Shown here in pieces: positions 12,001 through 20,985 of a stretch of DNA of 64,000 nt. Made by a program: the position numbers and the translations under genes. The stretch's first letter is position 1. Every line of letters begins with the position of its first letter. Under the pieces are notes generated by a model. The model had not been told where the DNA came from, ran no database searches, and saw only the letters and a list, made by a program, of their open reading frames with translations. The stretch covers positions 40,254,302-40,318,301 of the forward strand of contig NC_088717.1 of NCBI RefSeq assembly GCF_963576615.1, read 5' to 3'. This stretch comes from Watersipora subatra. Taxonomy: Eukaryota; Bryozoa; Gymnolaemata; Cheilostomatida; Watersiporidae.

Positions 12001-15000
12001 TGAATATTTGCAAATTTACAAATATTAAGAACAATGGTGGTTATTTTACTGATCTGTTGATTTCATTTTGCTGTCAAATAAATATATTGCCCAATAATGT
12101 CACCATTATGATCAGTCAGTTGCCATTCACAAGCATACGTGATATTAATAGTCGCCATTGTGAAATCGTCCAAATTAGGTTTTATATTTAGATTTTGAGT
12201 ATGAAAACTACACTGCACAGCTTTGCCTGCTGACCCATCTTATTGGCCAGATCAAACAATGTGACAACAATGAAAGAATTTGTCATTTTATATCAGGGGT
12301 GGCAAAATATTAATCAAAATTTAGAGAAAAAACGACGTTGTTCGGGGGATTTCGGGTAAATTATATTTAACTTTAAGCATATATTACGACCCCTACCAAC
12401 CTCAAAATTGGTAAAAATAGGTGATTTGAAATGTTTTATTTTTATATATCAATTTTTCTGGTTAGGTACTACCCCTACACTGTAGGAATTCAAGGTTTGC
12501 TATTGCGAATGGGGGGGGGGTGTTTACTGACTGAATGAGCTAATGACTTGATAACAACAAGTCGTGTTTTTCAAAACCTAACAAGGCAACACGACCGCCC
12601 CGCGAGAACTGTATTAGCTCCGAAACCCAGGCTAGCACAATCCCAACAGAGCTTGATATGATATCCCAACCTCGCCCATATGATAGCCGTCGCCTATTCT
12701 TGTGGGGGTGTTTATATCATTGATTGGAGTCCAGTCATTATTTTTAACTTTGCAATTACATTTACTTTCATTGTAGGTATAAAAATATTTACTGCGCAGC
12801 ATGCAACCACGCATCAAGTTTAATATTTTGGGACGCTTTGATGGATTGCTCTACTGATTCAGGAAATGTCTCGTAAGTTTTAACCTCTATTATTATCCAC
12901 ATAATCTTTGTTACAGACAACAGCTCAGCATTATTTAGGTATCCTTTGCAAATAACTATATTTAAACCTTTTACCATAGATATATAAGGTTTATATATCT
13001 ATGCCTTTTACTAATCATTGCTTTTGAATTGGCTAAAATTTTGCTAAATGTATTTTAAGGCATTTAAAGATGTAGAACAATTATAATTCTTTTTTCATTA
13101 AAATAATAGAATTTAATTGTTAGTTTATTCGTAAAAACACTGTTTTTTTCCTGCATAGATTTTCTCTTAATCTTAGGGTCTGCTTCAAGCTTGCTCGTAT
13201 TTTGGAGAGGTAGGAGCAAATAATTACGAGGTTATTTCAGCTAGAAAATGCTTTCAATTAGCAAGTGACCTTGACACAACGAAAAATTTGGGTCTAAGTG
13301 ACAGGTCAAGAAATTCAATAACTAAATTGTAAAGTTCCTTGCAACCTGTTTCCCATTTAGTCTTTGTCAGTGTGTTTTGCATTATATGTCTTCCTTGGTC
13401 ATACAAAAATGTACTGTAAATTTAACCATTTCTTTTAGGGGGAGCTGTGAGTTTCTCACCTATGTCATACCTGCTGAATATAAGTCTTTTCTCTATCCAT
13501 GCATCCCTCAGATTCGAGTTGTGTCCAGATGTCCAAAAGCATTCCGGGGATGGCAGATTTCTAACGATTGCAAAAATAAGCCAGTGTCATTTGTCTACTA
13601 TGACAACTACGCCTATCGAAATTTCTATTGCGCGATTTGCAAACTCGGAGATGAGCTTTCATTTGCTGATCTACTACCTAGGAACCTTTTACTACAGTCA
13701 GCACCTTCTCACCTAAAGGTTGGACAGACAGTTACTGAGTCACACATAACCCAAGTATCATATGAATACGGGAGCTGCTGCGGAAAGTGCGAGACTGATA
13801 TAGAGGAACAATGCACTGCCATTAGTAACATTACTGAACATAATTTTAGAAATGTATTCTACTCTTTTATTGAAGAATGTCTCAATCAACCGCCTCCAAA
13901 TGGCTGTTCGAGACAGTATCAAGAAATTCGTAGAAGTGCGAGTTCGCTAAACTATGAGTATTTTTGCCCAGGAGTACTGTTCTCTTGTAGTCCTACAACT
14001 TCTAAACAAACAACAGAAAGTTCTAAAACACCAGAACTAAGTTATCCCATGCCATACTCTGAGAGAGGATATGTTACATCACCACATCATCCAATTGCTC
14101 AACTGTTTTCTCATGTTAGTGCCCCGAAGAATAAAGCTTTGAAGAAAGAAAAATGGACCGAAGCAGCGAATACAACTTATTCGTTTTGCTCTGACCCTGT
14201 TGCGGTCATTGACACAGATGGCTTTAGTTATGACAAAATATTGCTTTTGCCAGGGAAAATTCAGGTAATTAGCATAAAAAAGCATATGATTAAAGAAAAT
14301 AATGCTCTATTTTACTCATTTTGGTTATTTTAACCCTAAACTATTTTCTGCATTAATGATTTACAAGTTTTTAATTATCAAGGTTGTAATGAACTAAAAG
14401 CTTTAGCAAAATTTTGGTTTAAAAAACAAAACTTTTTTTTGTTTTAGGTGAAGAAGCTAACACTTGAAAGTTCACAACAGTTCAGAGGTCGAAAGGTCAA
14501 AGGAGAATTTGCTGCATACGATTTCCTACTAATCGGTTTATCCTTGTTGTCAATAATTATATATTTGAGTTTTCTGCTGGTCAAGAAAAAAGGAACTCTC
14601 TCCATTGCTGATAGAATGATGGTTGTTCTTCTTTCATGCCTTTTCGCAGCCTTATCTTGTTTTGCATTTATCACCACTCCAGCTGGCAAAGACCTCATTG
14701 GTTGTCGGGTCTTAGCAGCTCTAACTCAGTTCTTTTTCCTCGCTTCATTGACTTGGAGTAACTCTATGGCCATAAGCCTTGTGAAAGCCACATACTCTAT
14801 GTCACTTTACAAGATTTCTCAATCAGCTATTGTAATATACACGCTATATTCTTTTGGCATACCATTTCTTTGTACTTTAATCACATTTCTTCTTTCTGTC
14901 ATTGATGTTAAAAGTTTTACTGAAGGTGTATATGAGACAAAATCGATTTGCTTTCTTCGAGAGGCTGTTGTTGTCTACTCATTGTTTTTAGTTCCAGCTT

Positions 15001-15410
15001 ACATTATAATAGTTGCTAACATAATTGCTGCTTTGATAGTGATGACTAGAGTGCTACGGAGCAAGCAGGTCGGTTTCAGCAGAGACGTGAATCGCACAAA
15101 AAAACAACTTATTACTTGTTTTAAAATTTCAATTTTTTTGGGAGTAGGTTGGATTTTAATCTTTATCGCTACTTTTGTACATGAGCTTTGGCAAGCAATG
15201 CAAGTTTTTGTTGAGCTACAGGGTGTTTTTATTACCGCCTTCAACATTCTTGATTTAAAATGCATAAATTCTATAAAGAAAAGGACAATGGCTAGCATAT
15301 TTCCCATGCTTAAAAAGCCTTCATTCCCGATGAGCTCCGGCGCGTCACAGGAAAACATTGCGATATCTGCTGACCAATCAAATCGTCGGGCAAGTACTGA
15401 AACTGTCTAG
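2245..15410 (+). CDS. Secretin/Methuselah-type 7TM receptor with Cys-rich repeat ectodomain (whole gene)
   Basis: Exons: 2245-2328, 3165-3417, 5049-5308, 7329-7487, 7839-8112, 9589-9831, 12777-12872, 13439-14264, 14448-15410. All introns are GT-AG and all phases agree, giving 1,051 codons and a TAA-free frame ending in TAG. The protein should sit in the plasma membrane. The ectodomain (about residues 1-756) contains four modules of the form CP-x(n)-C ... Y-x-N-x-Y/F-C-x-x-C (near residues 7-55, 135-185, 395-435 and 500-535) and a somatomedin-B-like segment near 344-357. Residues about 757-1010 form seven helices, with the paired Cys at the top of TM3 and in loop 2. TM6 (GVGWIL) and TM7 (LQGVFITAFN) resemble class B/adhesion receptors. 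No GPS autoproteolysis motif was found, which favours a Methuselah-like type over a true adhesion GPCR. The ligand is unknown. The N-terminus is missing unless the segment at 1716 is used. Confidence 0.85.
2800..3050 (+). pseudogene. Decayed duplicate of receptor exon 8 and its upstream intron
   Basis: Bases 2956-3045 align without a gap to the coding part of exon 8 and its donor (12,787-12,876 region), with about 18 differences in 90 positions by eye. The core CAAC cysteines have become R and S and the Trp codon is now TAG. The acceptor is lost. Upstream, 2,800-2,925 also resembles 11,758-11,873. The relic lies in intron 2 of the same gene, so it is a within-gene duplication that has decayed. 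Confidence 0.8.
3165..3417 (+). CDS. Receptor exon 3: second half of Cys module 1
   Basis: Follows the acceptor TTGTAG and ends at AAAG|GTAAGA. It encodes WPVTAYYTGVTYSNMYCALC, the YxNxYCAxC signature of the repeated module, then a Trp/Cys segment (FWTKDIYC) and a charged stretch. Two leading bases join exon 2 as a Glu codon; two trailing bases join exon 4 as Arg. Confidence 0.85.
3445..3735. repeat. (AAT)n microsatellite tracts in receptor intron 3
   Basis: Two AAT/AAC-rich tracts (about 3445-3500 and 3655-3735) flank about 150 bp of unique sequence. The rest of intron 3, to 5,048, shows no coding signal. Confidence 0.9.
5049..5308 (+). CDS. Receptor exon 4: Cys module 2
   Basis: Acceptor TTGCAG, donor AATG|GTGGGT. 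The donor at 5308, not the GTAACA at 5313, is required to keep exon 5 open. It encodes a complete second module: NHCPELYPHAALSNLC followed by SYRNIFCQKC. One leading base completes an Arg codon and one trailing base completes Gly. Confidence 0.85.
5957..6067. repeat. GT / GTGC microsatellite
   Basis: Alternating GT and GCGT repeats in receptor intron 4. All overlapping open frames on both strands are composition artefacts of this tract. Nearby, about 5,880-5,915 and 6,325-6,362 share a diverged word ending ATACTGAGATT, suggesting an old duplication. Confidence 0.95.
6500..7178. mobile_element. MITE-like DNA transposon, copy A
   Basis: A 679-bp element nearly identical to 40734-41412. The ends are imperfect inverted repeats beginning CACTATGTTTCCATG, with an inner TGCGCAGT motif repeated near both ends. 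No transposase survives, but on the minus strand a short open frame of about 30 codons (ending near 6,825) lies inside. Target duplication could not be resolved because the bases outside the two copies look alike. The superfamily is uncertain; PIF/Harbinger-like is possible. Confidence 0.8.
7329..7487 (+). CDS. Receptor exon 5: linker
   Basis: Acceptor TTGCAG, donor AGTG|GTGAGG. It encodes 52 residues, Ser/Gln/Asn-rich, with no cysteine, between module 2 and the next Cys-rich part. Only the frame with two leading bases is open. It has one N-glycosylation-type NET site. The function is unknown; it looks like an extracellular spacer. Confidence 0.75.
7670..7838. repeat. 32-bp minisatellite ending at a splice acceptor
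   Basis: About five units of TATTCTCACATATTATGACA plus a 12-bp AT-rich part. The last unit ends TATGACAG, which is the 3' splice site of receptor exon 6. Internal units read GACAA or GACAAG at the same place. Confidence 0.9.
7839..8112 (+). CDS. Receptor exon 6: Cys-rich segment
   Basis: Acceptor TGACAG (formed by the minisatellite), donor TGCAG|GTGAGA. It encodes an FWDLGSIFC start like the W-rich tail of the repeated module, then several Cys (GCSSLGCGDG) and a charged C-terminal part with RSCHKDEKDRTC. It joins exon 5 with a Val codon and exon 7 with a Ser codon. Confidence 0.8.
8205..8572. repeat. 46-bp tandem repeat, 8 copies
   Basis: Eight units beginning TGGCTATATCGCATGGTAGC lie in receptor intron 6. 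Copies drift in order along the array: CAGAG becomes CTGAG after unit 2, and TTTTGAG variants appear in units 5 and 6. No open frame with meaning was seen. The rest of intron 6 (8,573-9,588) shows no coding signal. Confidence 0.95.
9589..9831 (+). CDS. Receptor exon 7: somatomedin-B-like motif and start of Cys module 3
   Basis: Acceptor TTTCAG, donor CTAAC|GTAAGC. It opens with SCDSRCHYFGDCCADA, which has the C-x3-C-x4-GDCC-D pattern of somatomedin-B-like domains, followed by a W/C stretch. It ends with VIDSCPDNSLC and WIVTDKTTGLT, the first half of module 3, completed by exon 8. The somatomedin-B domain is a disulfide-rich protein-interaction fold; its role here is inferred. Confidence 0.85.
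10035..10197. repeat. Imperfect palindrome, arms of about 80 bp
   Basis: The left arm (GTAACA-rich, with AACTATTCAAATAACTAATA) recurs inverted on the right. The centre is at TTACTAGTAA near 10,119. Arms differ by a few indels. It abuts the 68-bp array, whose unit carries the same GTAACAGTAACTAGTTAC word. Confidence 0.85.
10200..11757. repeat. 68-bp minisatellite, 23 copies
   Basis: Units begin AGTAACAGTAACTAGTTACA and end GTAGCATGTATCAAT. Twenty-three units of 68 bp account exactly for the length after two 3-bp deletions (near 11,514 and 11,712). Units are almost identical: a few have CACGTATC for CATGTATC and two have ATTGTAAC. Each contains the 12-bp palindrome GTAACTAGTTAC. It lies in receptor intron 7. 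Confidence 0.97.
11874..12722. mobile_element. 849-bp TIR element with 7-8 bp target duplication (hAT-like size)
   Basis: Inverted ends begin CAATGATATAAAC and stay similar for about 85 bp, up to CTCTGTTGGGAT on the left and its complement on the right. The flanks are ATTAGAG and ATTGGAG. The paralogous stretch near 2,897-2,910 lacks the element, so the insertion is younger than the intron duplication. No transposase frame was seen. Poly-C and poly-G runs lie inside. Confidence 0.8.
12777..12872 (+). CDS. Receptor exon 8: second half of Cys module 3
   Basis: Acceptor TTGTAG, donor TCTC|GTAAGT. It encodes YKNIYCAACNHASSLIFW then DALMDCSTDSG, which matches the module signature YxNxYCAxCN plus W. 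One leading base completes Thr after exon 7; two trailing bases complete Ser with exon 9. It is the source of the relic at 2956-3045. Confidence 0.85.
13439..14264 (+). CDS. Receptor exon 9: Cys module 4 and juxtamembrane ectodomain
   Basis: Acceptor TTTTAG, donor TTCAG|GTAATT, phase 0 at the end. After GSCEFLTYVIPAEYKSFLYP it carries module 4 (VVSRCPKAF then AYRNFYCAIC), a Cys cluster (YGSCCGKCETDIEEQC), a Pro/Asn segment, NYEYFCPGVLFSC, a Ser/Thr/Pro-rich stalk with NTT-type glycosylation sites, and a last Cys (YSFCSDPV). No GPS-like HxC...TxF motif was seen before the first helix. Confidence 0.9.
14448..15410 (+). CDS. Receptor exon 10: seven-helix domain and tail
   Basis: Acceptor TTTTAG, 320 codons, stop TAG at 15408. 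All seven helices are in this one exon: TM1 FLLIGLSLLSIIIYLSFLLV, TM2 MMVVLLSCLFAALSCFAF, TM3 after GCRVLAAL, TM4 SAIVIYTLYSFGIPFLCTL, TM5 VVVYSLFLVPAYIIIVANII, TM6 ISIFLGVGWILIFIATFV, TM7 ELQGVFITAFNIL. The conserved Cys pair is GC (TM3) and SICF (loop 2). The short basic cytoplasmic tail ends STETV, with an acidic residue at -2 as in class III PDZ ligands (weak evidence). The family assignment is from motif recognition. Confidence 0.93.
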   Translation: MKKLTLESSQQFRGRKVKGEFAAYDFLLIGLSLLSIIIYLSFLLVKKKGTLSIADRMMVVLLSCLFAALSCFAFITTPAGKDLIGCRVLAALTQFFFLASLTWSNSMAISLVKATYSMSLYKISQSAIVIYTLYSFGIPFLCTLITFLLSVIDVKSFTEGVYETKSICFLREAVVVYSLFLVPAYIIIVANIIAALIVMTRVLRSKQVGFSRDVNRTKKQLITCFKISIFLGVGWILIFIATFVHELWQAMQVFVELQGVFITAFNILDLKCINSIKKRTMASIFPMLKKPSFPMSSGASQENIAISADQSNRRASTETV

Positions 15411-16662
15411 TGGAATTTGTCTCTGCCTGCTAGTGTTTATTACGTTCATCTTGTAATTATTTTTGCTGTTATTTTATTAGTTTGTGTTGACATTTTATTA
15501 GCTTTACTCAACTACTTGAGTTTTGCTATGTTTTTTCACAATTATAGGCAACTAATCTGTGATATCTTTTAACAAATATATTTAGAAACAAATGCCCCAA
15601 TTTAACAGGTCTGCATGATTATTATAGTCGTTAACATGTATTGGCATAAAAACCATCTAAATACAACATAACACTTCACAGTTGTTTACCAACACAGAAC
15701 AGTCTAAATGGCTGATGACACTTCCTTAACTTCCACTGCTGCCTCAATCACATTTGGTTCCGGCCAACACTGCCCTTGATAATTCATAACAACTTAACAC
15801 TTTTAACAACGACAACTATATGCATATACTATGTGCATATACTAATTCAAACACTTCAACAGTTAATGATTTATACCTGGCAAAACACGTTAAGATAGTA
15901 ACTGTAGCATGTTTATGTTTGCTAGAAAGCTCATAATCTAGGGTACATATCGATAGAAAGTAGAAAACAATCTTCCACATCTGTAACACCTTATGCTATT
16001 AAAAGTAGCAAATGAAACCCAATCAAACAAGAAAACCTAGTCAAACAGGAAACTGCACAATCCACTAATAACACGAATAGTCGGGTGTGGTTAAACCGTC
16101 TGTCAGGGCTACTGCAATACGTAGACTTATTAACGTGTAGTCAAAGTATCAGCCAGTGATATTGCTTACAAGTTTGATGAAGAGAGCTACTTAGCTAAAG
16201 TTAAAACAATAGCTGGTTTATAGCTGAGAAATACCTGCATCAGCTGATAATGTTTTGTTAGTTTATGTTAGTGGTCAAATTTTAAGTTTTAAAATATGTT
16301 AAGTGTTCCTTTTTAAAGAGCTCAGGCTATTTGGCAAGTCCTAATACGCGTGAAATTTTATATTATGAACTCTTTTAGAGGTTTGTGGACATTAGTCTTG
16401 AGTCAGCTGAAGAGATCTCTGTGTTTATAAGCTCGCTATACCGAGCAATGATTATCTAAATAATCTAATAGTAGTAATAAGCAGGCATCTAGTTACTTGC
16501 TAGATACTGAGAGAGTTAGTTTAAGAGCTCAGGCTTCCCTCAAGTACTGCTTAGGAGCAAGTATTGTACTAGAAGAAGCTCATGTACATAAAAGTGTCAT
16601 TAGTGTTTGACATCTTGTTGCCATATCAATATTTTTCATGCAGTGATTCTTTAATATAATGT
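15411..16662. other. Downstream of receptor gene; no gene seen
   Basis: The 3' UTR must start here, but no clear AATAAA site close to the stop was found. The rest is AT-rich sequence without supported features. Confidence 0.5.
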
Positions 16663-17062
16663 ACTAGCTGTGCTTCCCGGCGTTGCCCGGGCATTAAAAA
16701 TTAGCTTATAAACAATGAGAATTAATGAGAGTTGCCTGCTACTTGCTATTAGCCTGGCATATTGCCAATGGAAATTTTGAGTACACATACTAATGAGAGC
16801 TATTAGTCTACGTGGCATTACGCAATCACTCTGCGTATTACGCAAAGCCGTTGGGTATTTGCTCCCATATAGCGACATATATCGGCCAGTGAAGAAATCT
16901 ATCTCTGTGGCTTAATTGGTATGGCTTTGGACTGACAAATGGGAGCGTCCGAGATCAAATCTTCGTCGGTATGGATTATTTATTTTATGATTTTGATAGC
17001 TATAGCCGGAATGCAGACAGACATACATTGTACATACTTTGAGAAATATATACAGTATATAG
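16663..17062 (+). mobile_element. SINE-like repeat with internal tRNA-like part, copy 1
   Basis: Starts ACTAGCTGTGCTTCCCGGCG and has a GC-rich head, a body of about 240 bp (AGCCTGGCATATTGCCAATG is the best-conserved word), a tRNA-like part with an A-box-like TGGCTTAATTGG (16908-16919) and a B-box-like GATCAAATC (16953-16961), and a tail with CAGACAGACATACA and TTTGAGAAATATATA. Similar copies occur six more times in the window. Pol III transcription is inferred from the boxes. Confidence 0.8.
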
Positions 17063-18066
17063 AATATAGATATATAGATATAGATTAAAAATTATTTATC
17101 ATTAGTCTGCATCAACTGTCTGCCATAAATATGAAACATTGAAAAGTTTAAGTGAAAGCCAGAATAATTGCTGACCTTTGACCTGTTAGAGCCATAATAA
17201 TTGCTTTCATGGCACACTAGATGGCCAGGGTACTAACAACCAATAACTTTGAAGTGAAAAAGTATTGCTAACAACTAATAATAACATATTGTTTGACCAA
17301 CTGCAGTGTCAGCTGCAACTCGTTCACGTAACCCTTACTTATTCTAAAATCAAACCTACATGTTATTCACAAAATCACAACTTCACCACGGTTCTTTGAG
17401 CTACAGCACAGAATTCTATGGAGTTGTTCTTCTAATCCGCACAATTACTAAATGCGTACACAGAAAAATTTCTGTAAGTAAGCTTTTGTTTTTCACGCAA
17501 CAAACTGAATATTCAGAAAGATTAAAACAATGGCTAGAATAGCTAATAGGAATAAGCTTTAGTATTTTGGTGCATATTGTGTAATCGAGAAATTAAAAAC
17601 AGCAAAAATGCATCAAGTAATAGGCTAGACTTTAACAAATTAACAACTTTCGCCAAATGGCAAGTGTGAGCAAGTTCTTCTACGTAGCCATTGATCAAGC
17701 TAGTTAAATATAGATACCGGTACGTAGTCAATCATTAAATAAAAAAATAATGTAAGAATGCAACAAAAGTATCACAATAAATAAGTTTAATTCTGTCAGT
17801 ATAACAAATTGAAATCACTCACAAATTAAGCACTTTTCTCACAAATATTTATATAGCGTATCTAATAACTATAAACTAATAACTATTTACTGTCTGTAGA
17901 TCATAAGTAATGTTTACTAAGAGTTGCATAAGTAATACTATATAGCAGTTGTGTGATGTCACCTGCAGTACAAAACTTAACTTTTACTGAATTTGATGAT
18001 ATTCCAGCAGCCGCAGAAGCAGTGGCATGCAGATAAACACTATAGCTGCGTTGGACGTAAGTTTTT
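17063..18066. other. No gene recognised
   Basis: AT-rich unique sequence between a SINE-like copy and the palindrome pair. Short open frames on both strands have no supporting motif or splice context. Confidence 0.5.
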
Positions 18067-18342
18067 ATTTCCTAAGTCATCTAAAAAAATTTGTTGTTGC
18101 CTTTCAACTTAAGTATATACAGTGTACCTACTTCTTAGGTTCTGTTTAGCTTTGTTTACTTTTCTGATCGCATGAAGCTTTGGGGTTGCAGTATCTGGGT
18201 TTTAATTCTCTGGAGCACAATCTAGTATGTGATTCTGTTTTTATGTCAGTTTTATTCGTTACTTCGCCTTGAATTATGTTTTTGGTAATGCACTTGTTGT
18301 ATAATAGCCATTTGTCTTTCTGTCACATTTTCATATACAATG

Positions 18343-18415
<73 letters not shown>

Positions 18416-18688
18416 TGTATATGAAAATGTGACAGAAAGACAAATGGCTATTATACAACAAGTGCATTACCAAAAACATAATTCAAGGCGAAGTAACGAA
18501 TAAAACTGACATAAAAACAGAATCACATACTAGATTGTGCTCCAGAGAATTAAAACCCAGATACTGCAACCCCAAAGCTTCATGCGATCAGAAAAGTAAA
18601 CAAAGCTAAACAGAACCTAAGAAGTAGGTACACTGTATATACTTAAGTTGAAAGGCAACAACAAATTTTTTTAGATGACTTAGGAAAT
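18067..18688. repeat. Perfect palindrome 1 with (TA)n centre
   Basis: Two arms of about 280 bp are exact reverse complements, around a centre at 18,377 made of (TA)n with one off-centre TATACATATA interruption. I checked the arms outward to TTTCC / GGAAA, where symmetry stops. The mirrored open frames at 18252-18479 and 18276-18503 are a by-product of the symmetry. It could be a true fold-back or an assembly artefact. Confidence 0.95.
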
Positions 18689-18778
18689 TTTTATCTTTAA
18701 ATTATTCTACATGTATATGCACTGCCTTTACGGCATTGAGCACTTTTTTAGTCAGAAGATTTCCACTAGATATTTTAG

Positions 18779-18844
<66 letters not shown>

Positions 18845-18938
18845 CTAAAATATCTAGTGGAAATCTTCTGACTAAAAAAGTGCTCAATGCCGTAAAGGCA
18901 GTGCATATACATGTAGAATAATTTAAAGATAAAAATTT
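18685..18938. repeat. Perfect palindrome 2 with (TA)n centre
   Basis: Exact inverted arms of about 100 bp around a (TA)n core centred at 18,811. The first bases (18685-18688) are the last bases of palindrome 1, so the two abut. The outer 40 bp of the right arm also match the end of the adjacent Penelope-like element. Confidence 0.95.
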
Positions 18939-18939
18939 T

Positions 18940-18990
18940 GACTATTGTATTAGCACTAGTAATAGTTTCGTGTTAAAAAACACTCATCAG
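18940..18990 (-). ncRNA. Hammerhead-ribozyme-like core at left end of PLE
   Basis: On the minus strand: CTGATGAG, a stem-loop TGTTTTTTAACA, CGAAAC, then CTATT pairing with AATAG and a GTC triplet. This is the conserved hammerhead core with stems II and III. I could not find good pairing for stem I next to the core, so self-cleavage is uncertain. Confidence 0.65.
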
Positions 18991-20758
18991 GTGACATTCA
19001 TCAGGCAGACAAAACTTCTAATTTTTATAGAATAAATACACAACAATACCAAACCCCACTCCAAAACACCATTACAAATGACTATGAAAAATCCAACAAA
19101 GAGACTGTAAACAACATCATCAAAAGCGAGAAGCACATTGCACAATCCCTCCAACTAGACGACAGAATAGACGTTATAGCCCAGAAGAACGCGTTTATAA
19201 CATTGAAAGATCACAAACAAAACTATGAAAACAGACCTACTTGCCGCTTGATCAACCCAGCTAAGACTGAAACAGGAAGAATGAGTAAAACTATACTCGA
19301 GATCAACAATAAAATCGTCGCAACAACCAACATCAACCAGTGGGAAAACACCAGAGCAGTCATAGAATGGTTTAATGGTGTGACGAACAAGAATTCGCAC
19401 CATTTTATCACTTTTGATGTGGTAAGTTTTTACCCATCAATAACCGAAGACCTGCTCAACAAAGCATTGGACTTTGCTGAAACGTACACCAACATAACTG
19501 AAGAACAACGCAGTATAATCATTAACACTAAAAAATCACTATTATTCCATAATCAACAACCCTGGAAGAACAAATCACATAACAACACCTTCGACGTGAC
19601 AATGGGCTCTTACGATGGAACTGAAACTTGTGAACTAGTTGGCAGTTACTTACTAAACCTGCTGACTAACAAATATGGCAACAACATCAGCCTTTACAGA
19701 GACGGCGGCTTGGCAGTATTTAATGAAACAGGACGACAAATTGACAATACCAAGAAAGATATATGCCGTATATTTAAAGAGCATAAACTTAATGTGACCA
19801 ATGAAGCCAATATGAAAGTAGTTAACTACTTGGACATAACACTAGACCTCAAGTACAGGAAAATACCACCCATATTCAAAACCCGGCAACATACCCGTAT
19901 ACATGCACCAACAATCTAACCACCCACCGTGCATCCTAAAAGCTATCTCTGAGAGCATAAACAATAGACTATCAGAACTGTCCGCTGATGAAGCTTCATT
20001 CAACAAGCACATCAAACCATACCAAGAAGCAATAAACAAAAGTGGATATAGCCACCAACTGATATATAGAAAGAATAACACCAATAAGCAAAAAACAAGA
20101 AAACGAAACATCACTTGGTATAACCCTCCGTTTAATAAAGAAGTCAGAACTGACATAGGGGGACGATTTCTCAAACTAATAGCAACATACTTTCCTCTAA
20201 CGAGCAACTTACACAAGGTCTTTAACAAAAACACTGTGAAGATTAGTTAAAGTTGCATGAAAAGCGTTAAAGGTATTATTAACAACTATAATAGCAAGAA
20301 AATACCATCAACCAAGACCGGGAACAATATAAACCCATGCTGTAATTGCAGACAACCTACCAAGTGTCCATTAATGGTCAATGCCTTACTAAGCAAATTA
20401 TATATCAAGCTAAAATAAGCGCAAATAATAATAAAGAGATTTACATCGGATTAACCGAAAATACGTTTAAGAAGAGGTACGCCAACCACAAGTGTTCCTT
20501 CACCAATACCAACAAAAGATCAGCAACCAGGTTAAGCGAACATGTATGGTCTCTCAAAGAGAAAACATCATGCATACCATCAAATGGAATATTATCCACA
20601 GATTAGCAGCTTACAATAATGCTGCCAAGAAGTGCGAACTGTGCCTGTGGGAAAAATTCTACATTATGTACAAGCCACATATGGCGACACTGAACAAGAA
20701 ATCCGAAATGGTATCTGAGTGTAGACACTCAAGTAAACTTTTGCTAATAAACTGTTAA
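18976..20758 (+). pseudogene. PLE reverse transcriptase + GIY-YIG endonuclease, decayed
   Basis: The frame is open from about 18976 to 19919 and includes AFITLKDHKQNYENRPTCRL and the palm motif FDVVSFYPSI. The catalytic box reads YRDGG (19695-19709) where Penelope RTs have YRDDG, so one metal-binding Asp is lost. The thumb/linker (NHPPCILKAI) continues in another frame near 19903-20250, with an in-frame TAA after KIS. The GIY-YIG part (IYIGLTENTFKKRYANH) runs 20346-20606, with a further frame change near 20570 to KCELCLWEKF and SECRHSSK. I count at least three breaks. No start codon is visible; the N-terminal region is missing. Confidence 0.9.
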
Positions 20759-20935
20759 TAGATTAGCTTTTCTCACCCCATTTTTATTGTTTAGAATTTT
20801 AGTACTTAGCCTTCGCACTTTTACTACTGCCATCAATTTGCGAATTTACAGTGCTTGCATGCCTCATTATAAGATCACTGCCTAGCTTGTATGTTCCTAC
20901 GTGTATATAAGCTTCTGAGCATAAATGAATGTCAC

Positions 20936-20985
20936 CTGATGAGTGTTTTTAACATGAAACTATTAGTAGTGTGAATATAATTGTC
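20936..20985 (+). ncRNA. Hammerhead-ribozyme-like core at right end of PLE
   Basis: CTGATGAG at 20936, a stem-loop TGTTTTTAACA, then TGAAAC, a partly paired stem III (CTATT with AATTG, one mismatch) and GTC at 20983-20985. It is the plus-strand counterpart of the left copy. The base before GAAAC is T rather than C, so stem II closes with G-U. It is less perfect than the left copy. Confidence 0.55.

Noticed and set aside
13900..14447. GPS autoproteolysis motif before TM1
   Set aside because: No Cys/Trp/Cys pattern with an H-L/T-T/S cleavage site; the receptor is called Methuselah-like, not adhesion-type.
18252..18921. Mirrored open frames with Tyr-Ile repeats
   Set aside because: They arise from perfect palindromes and (TA)n, with the same peptide on both strands.
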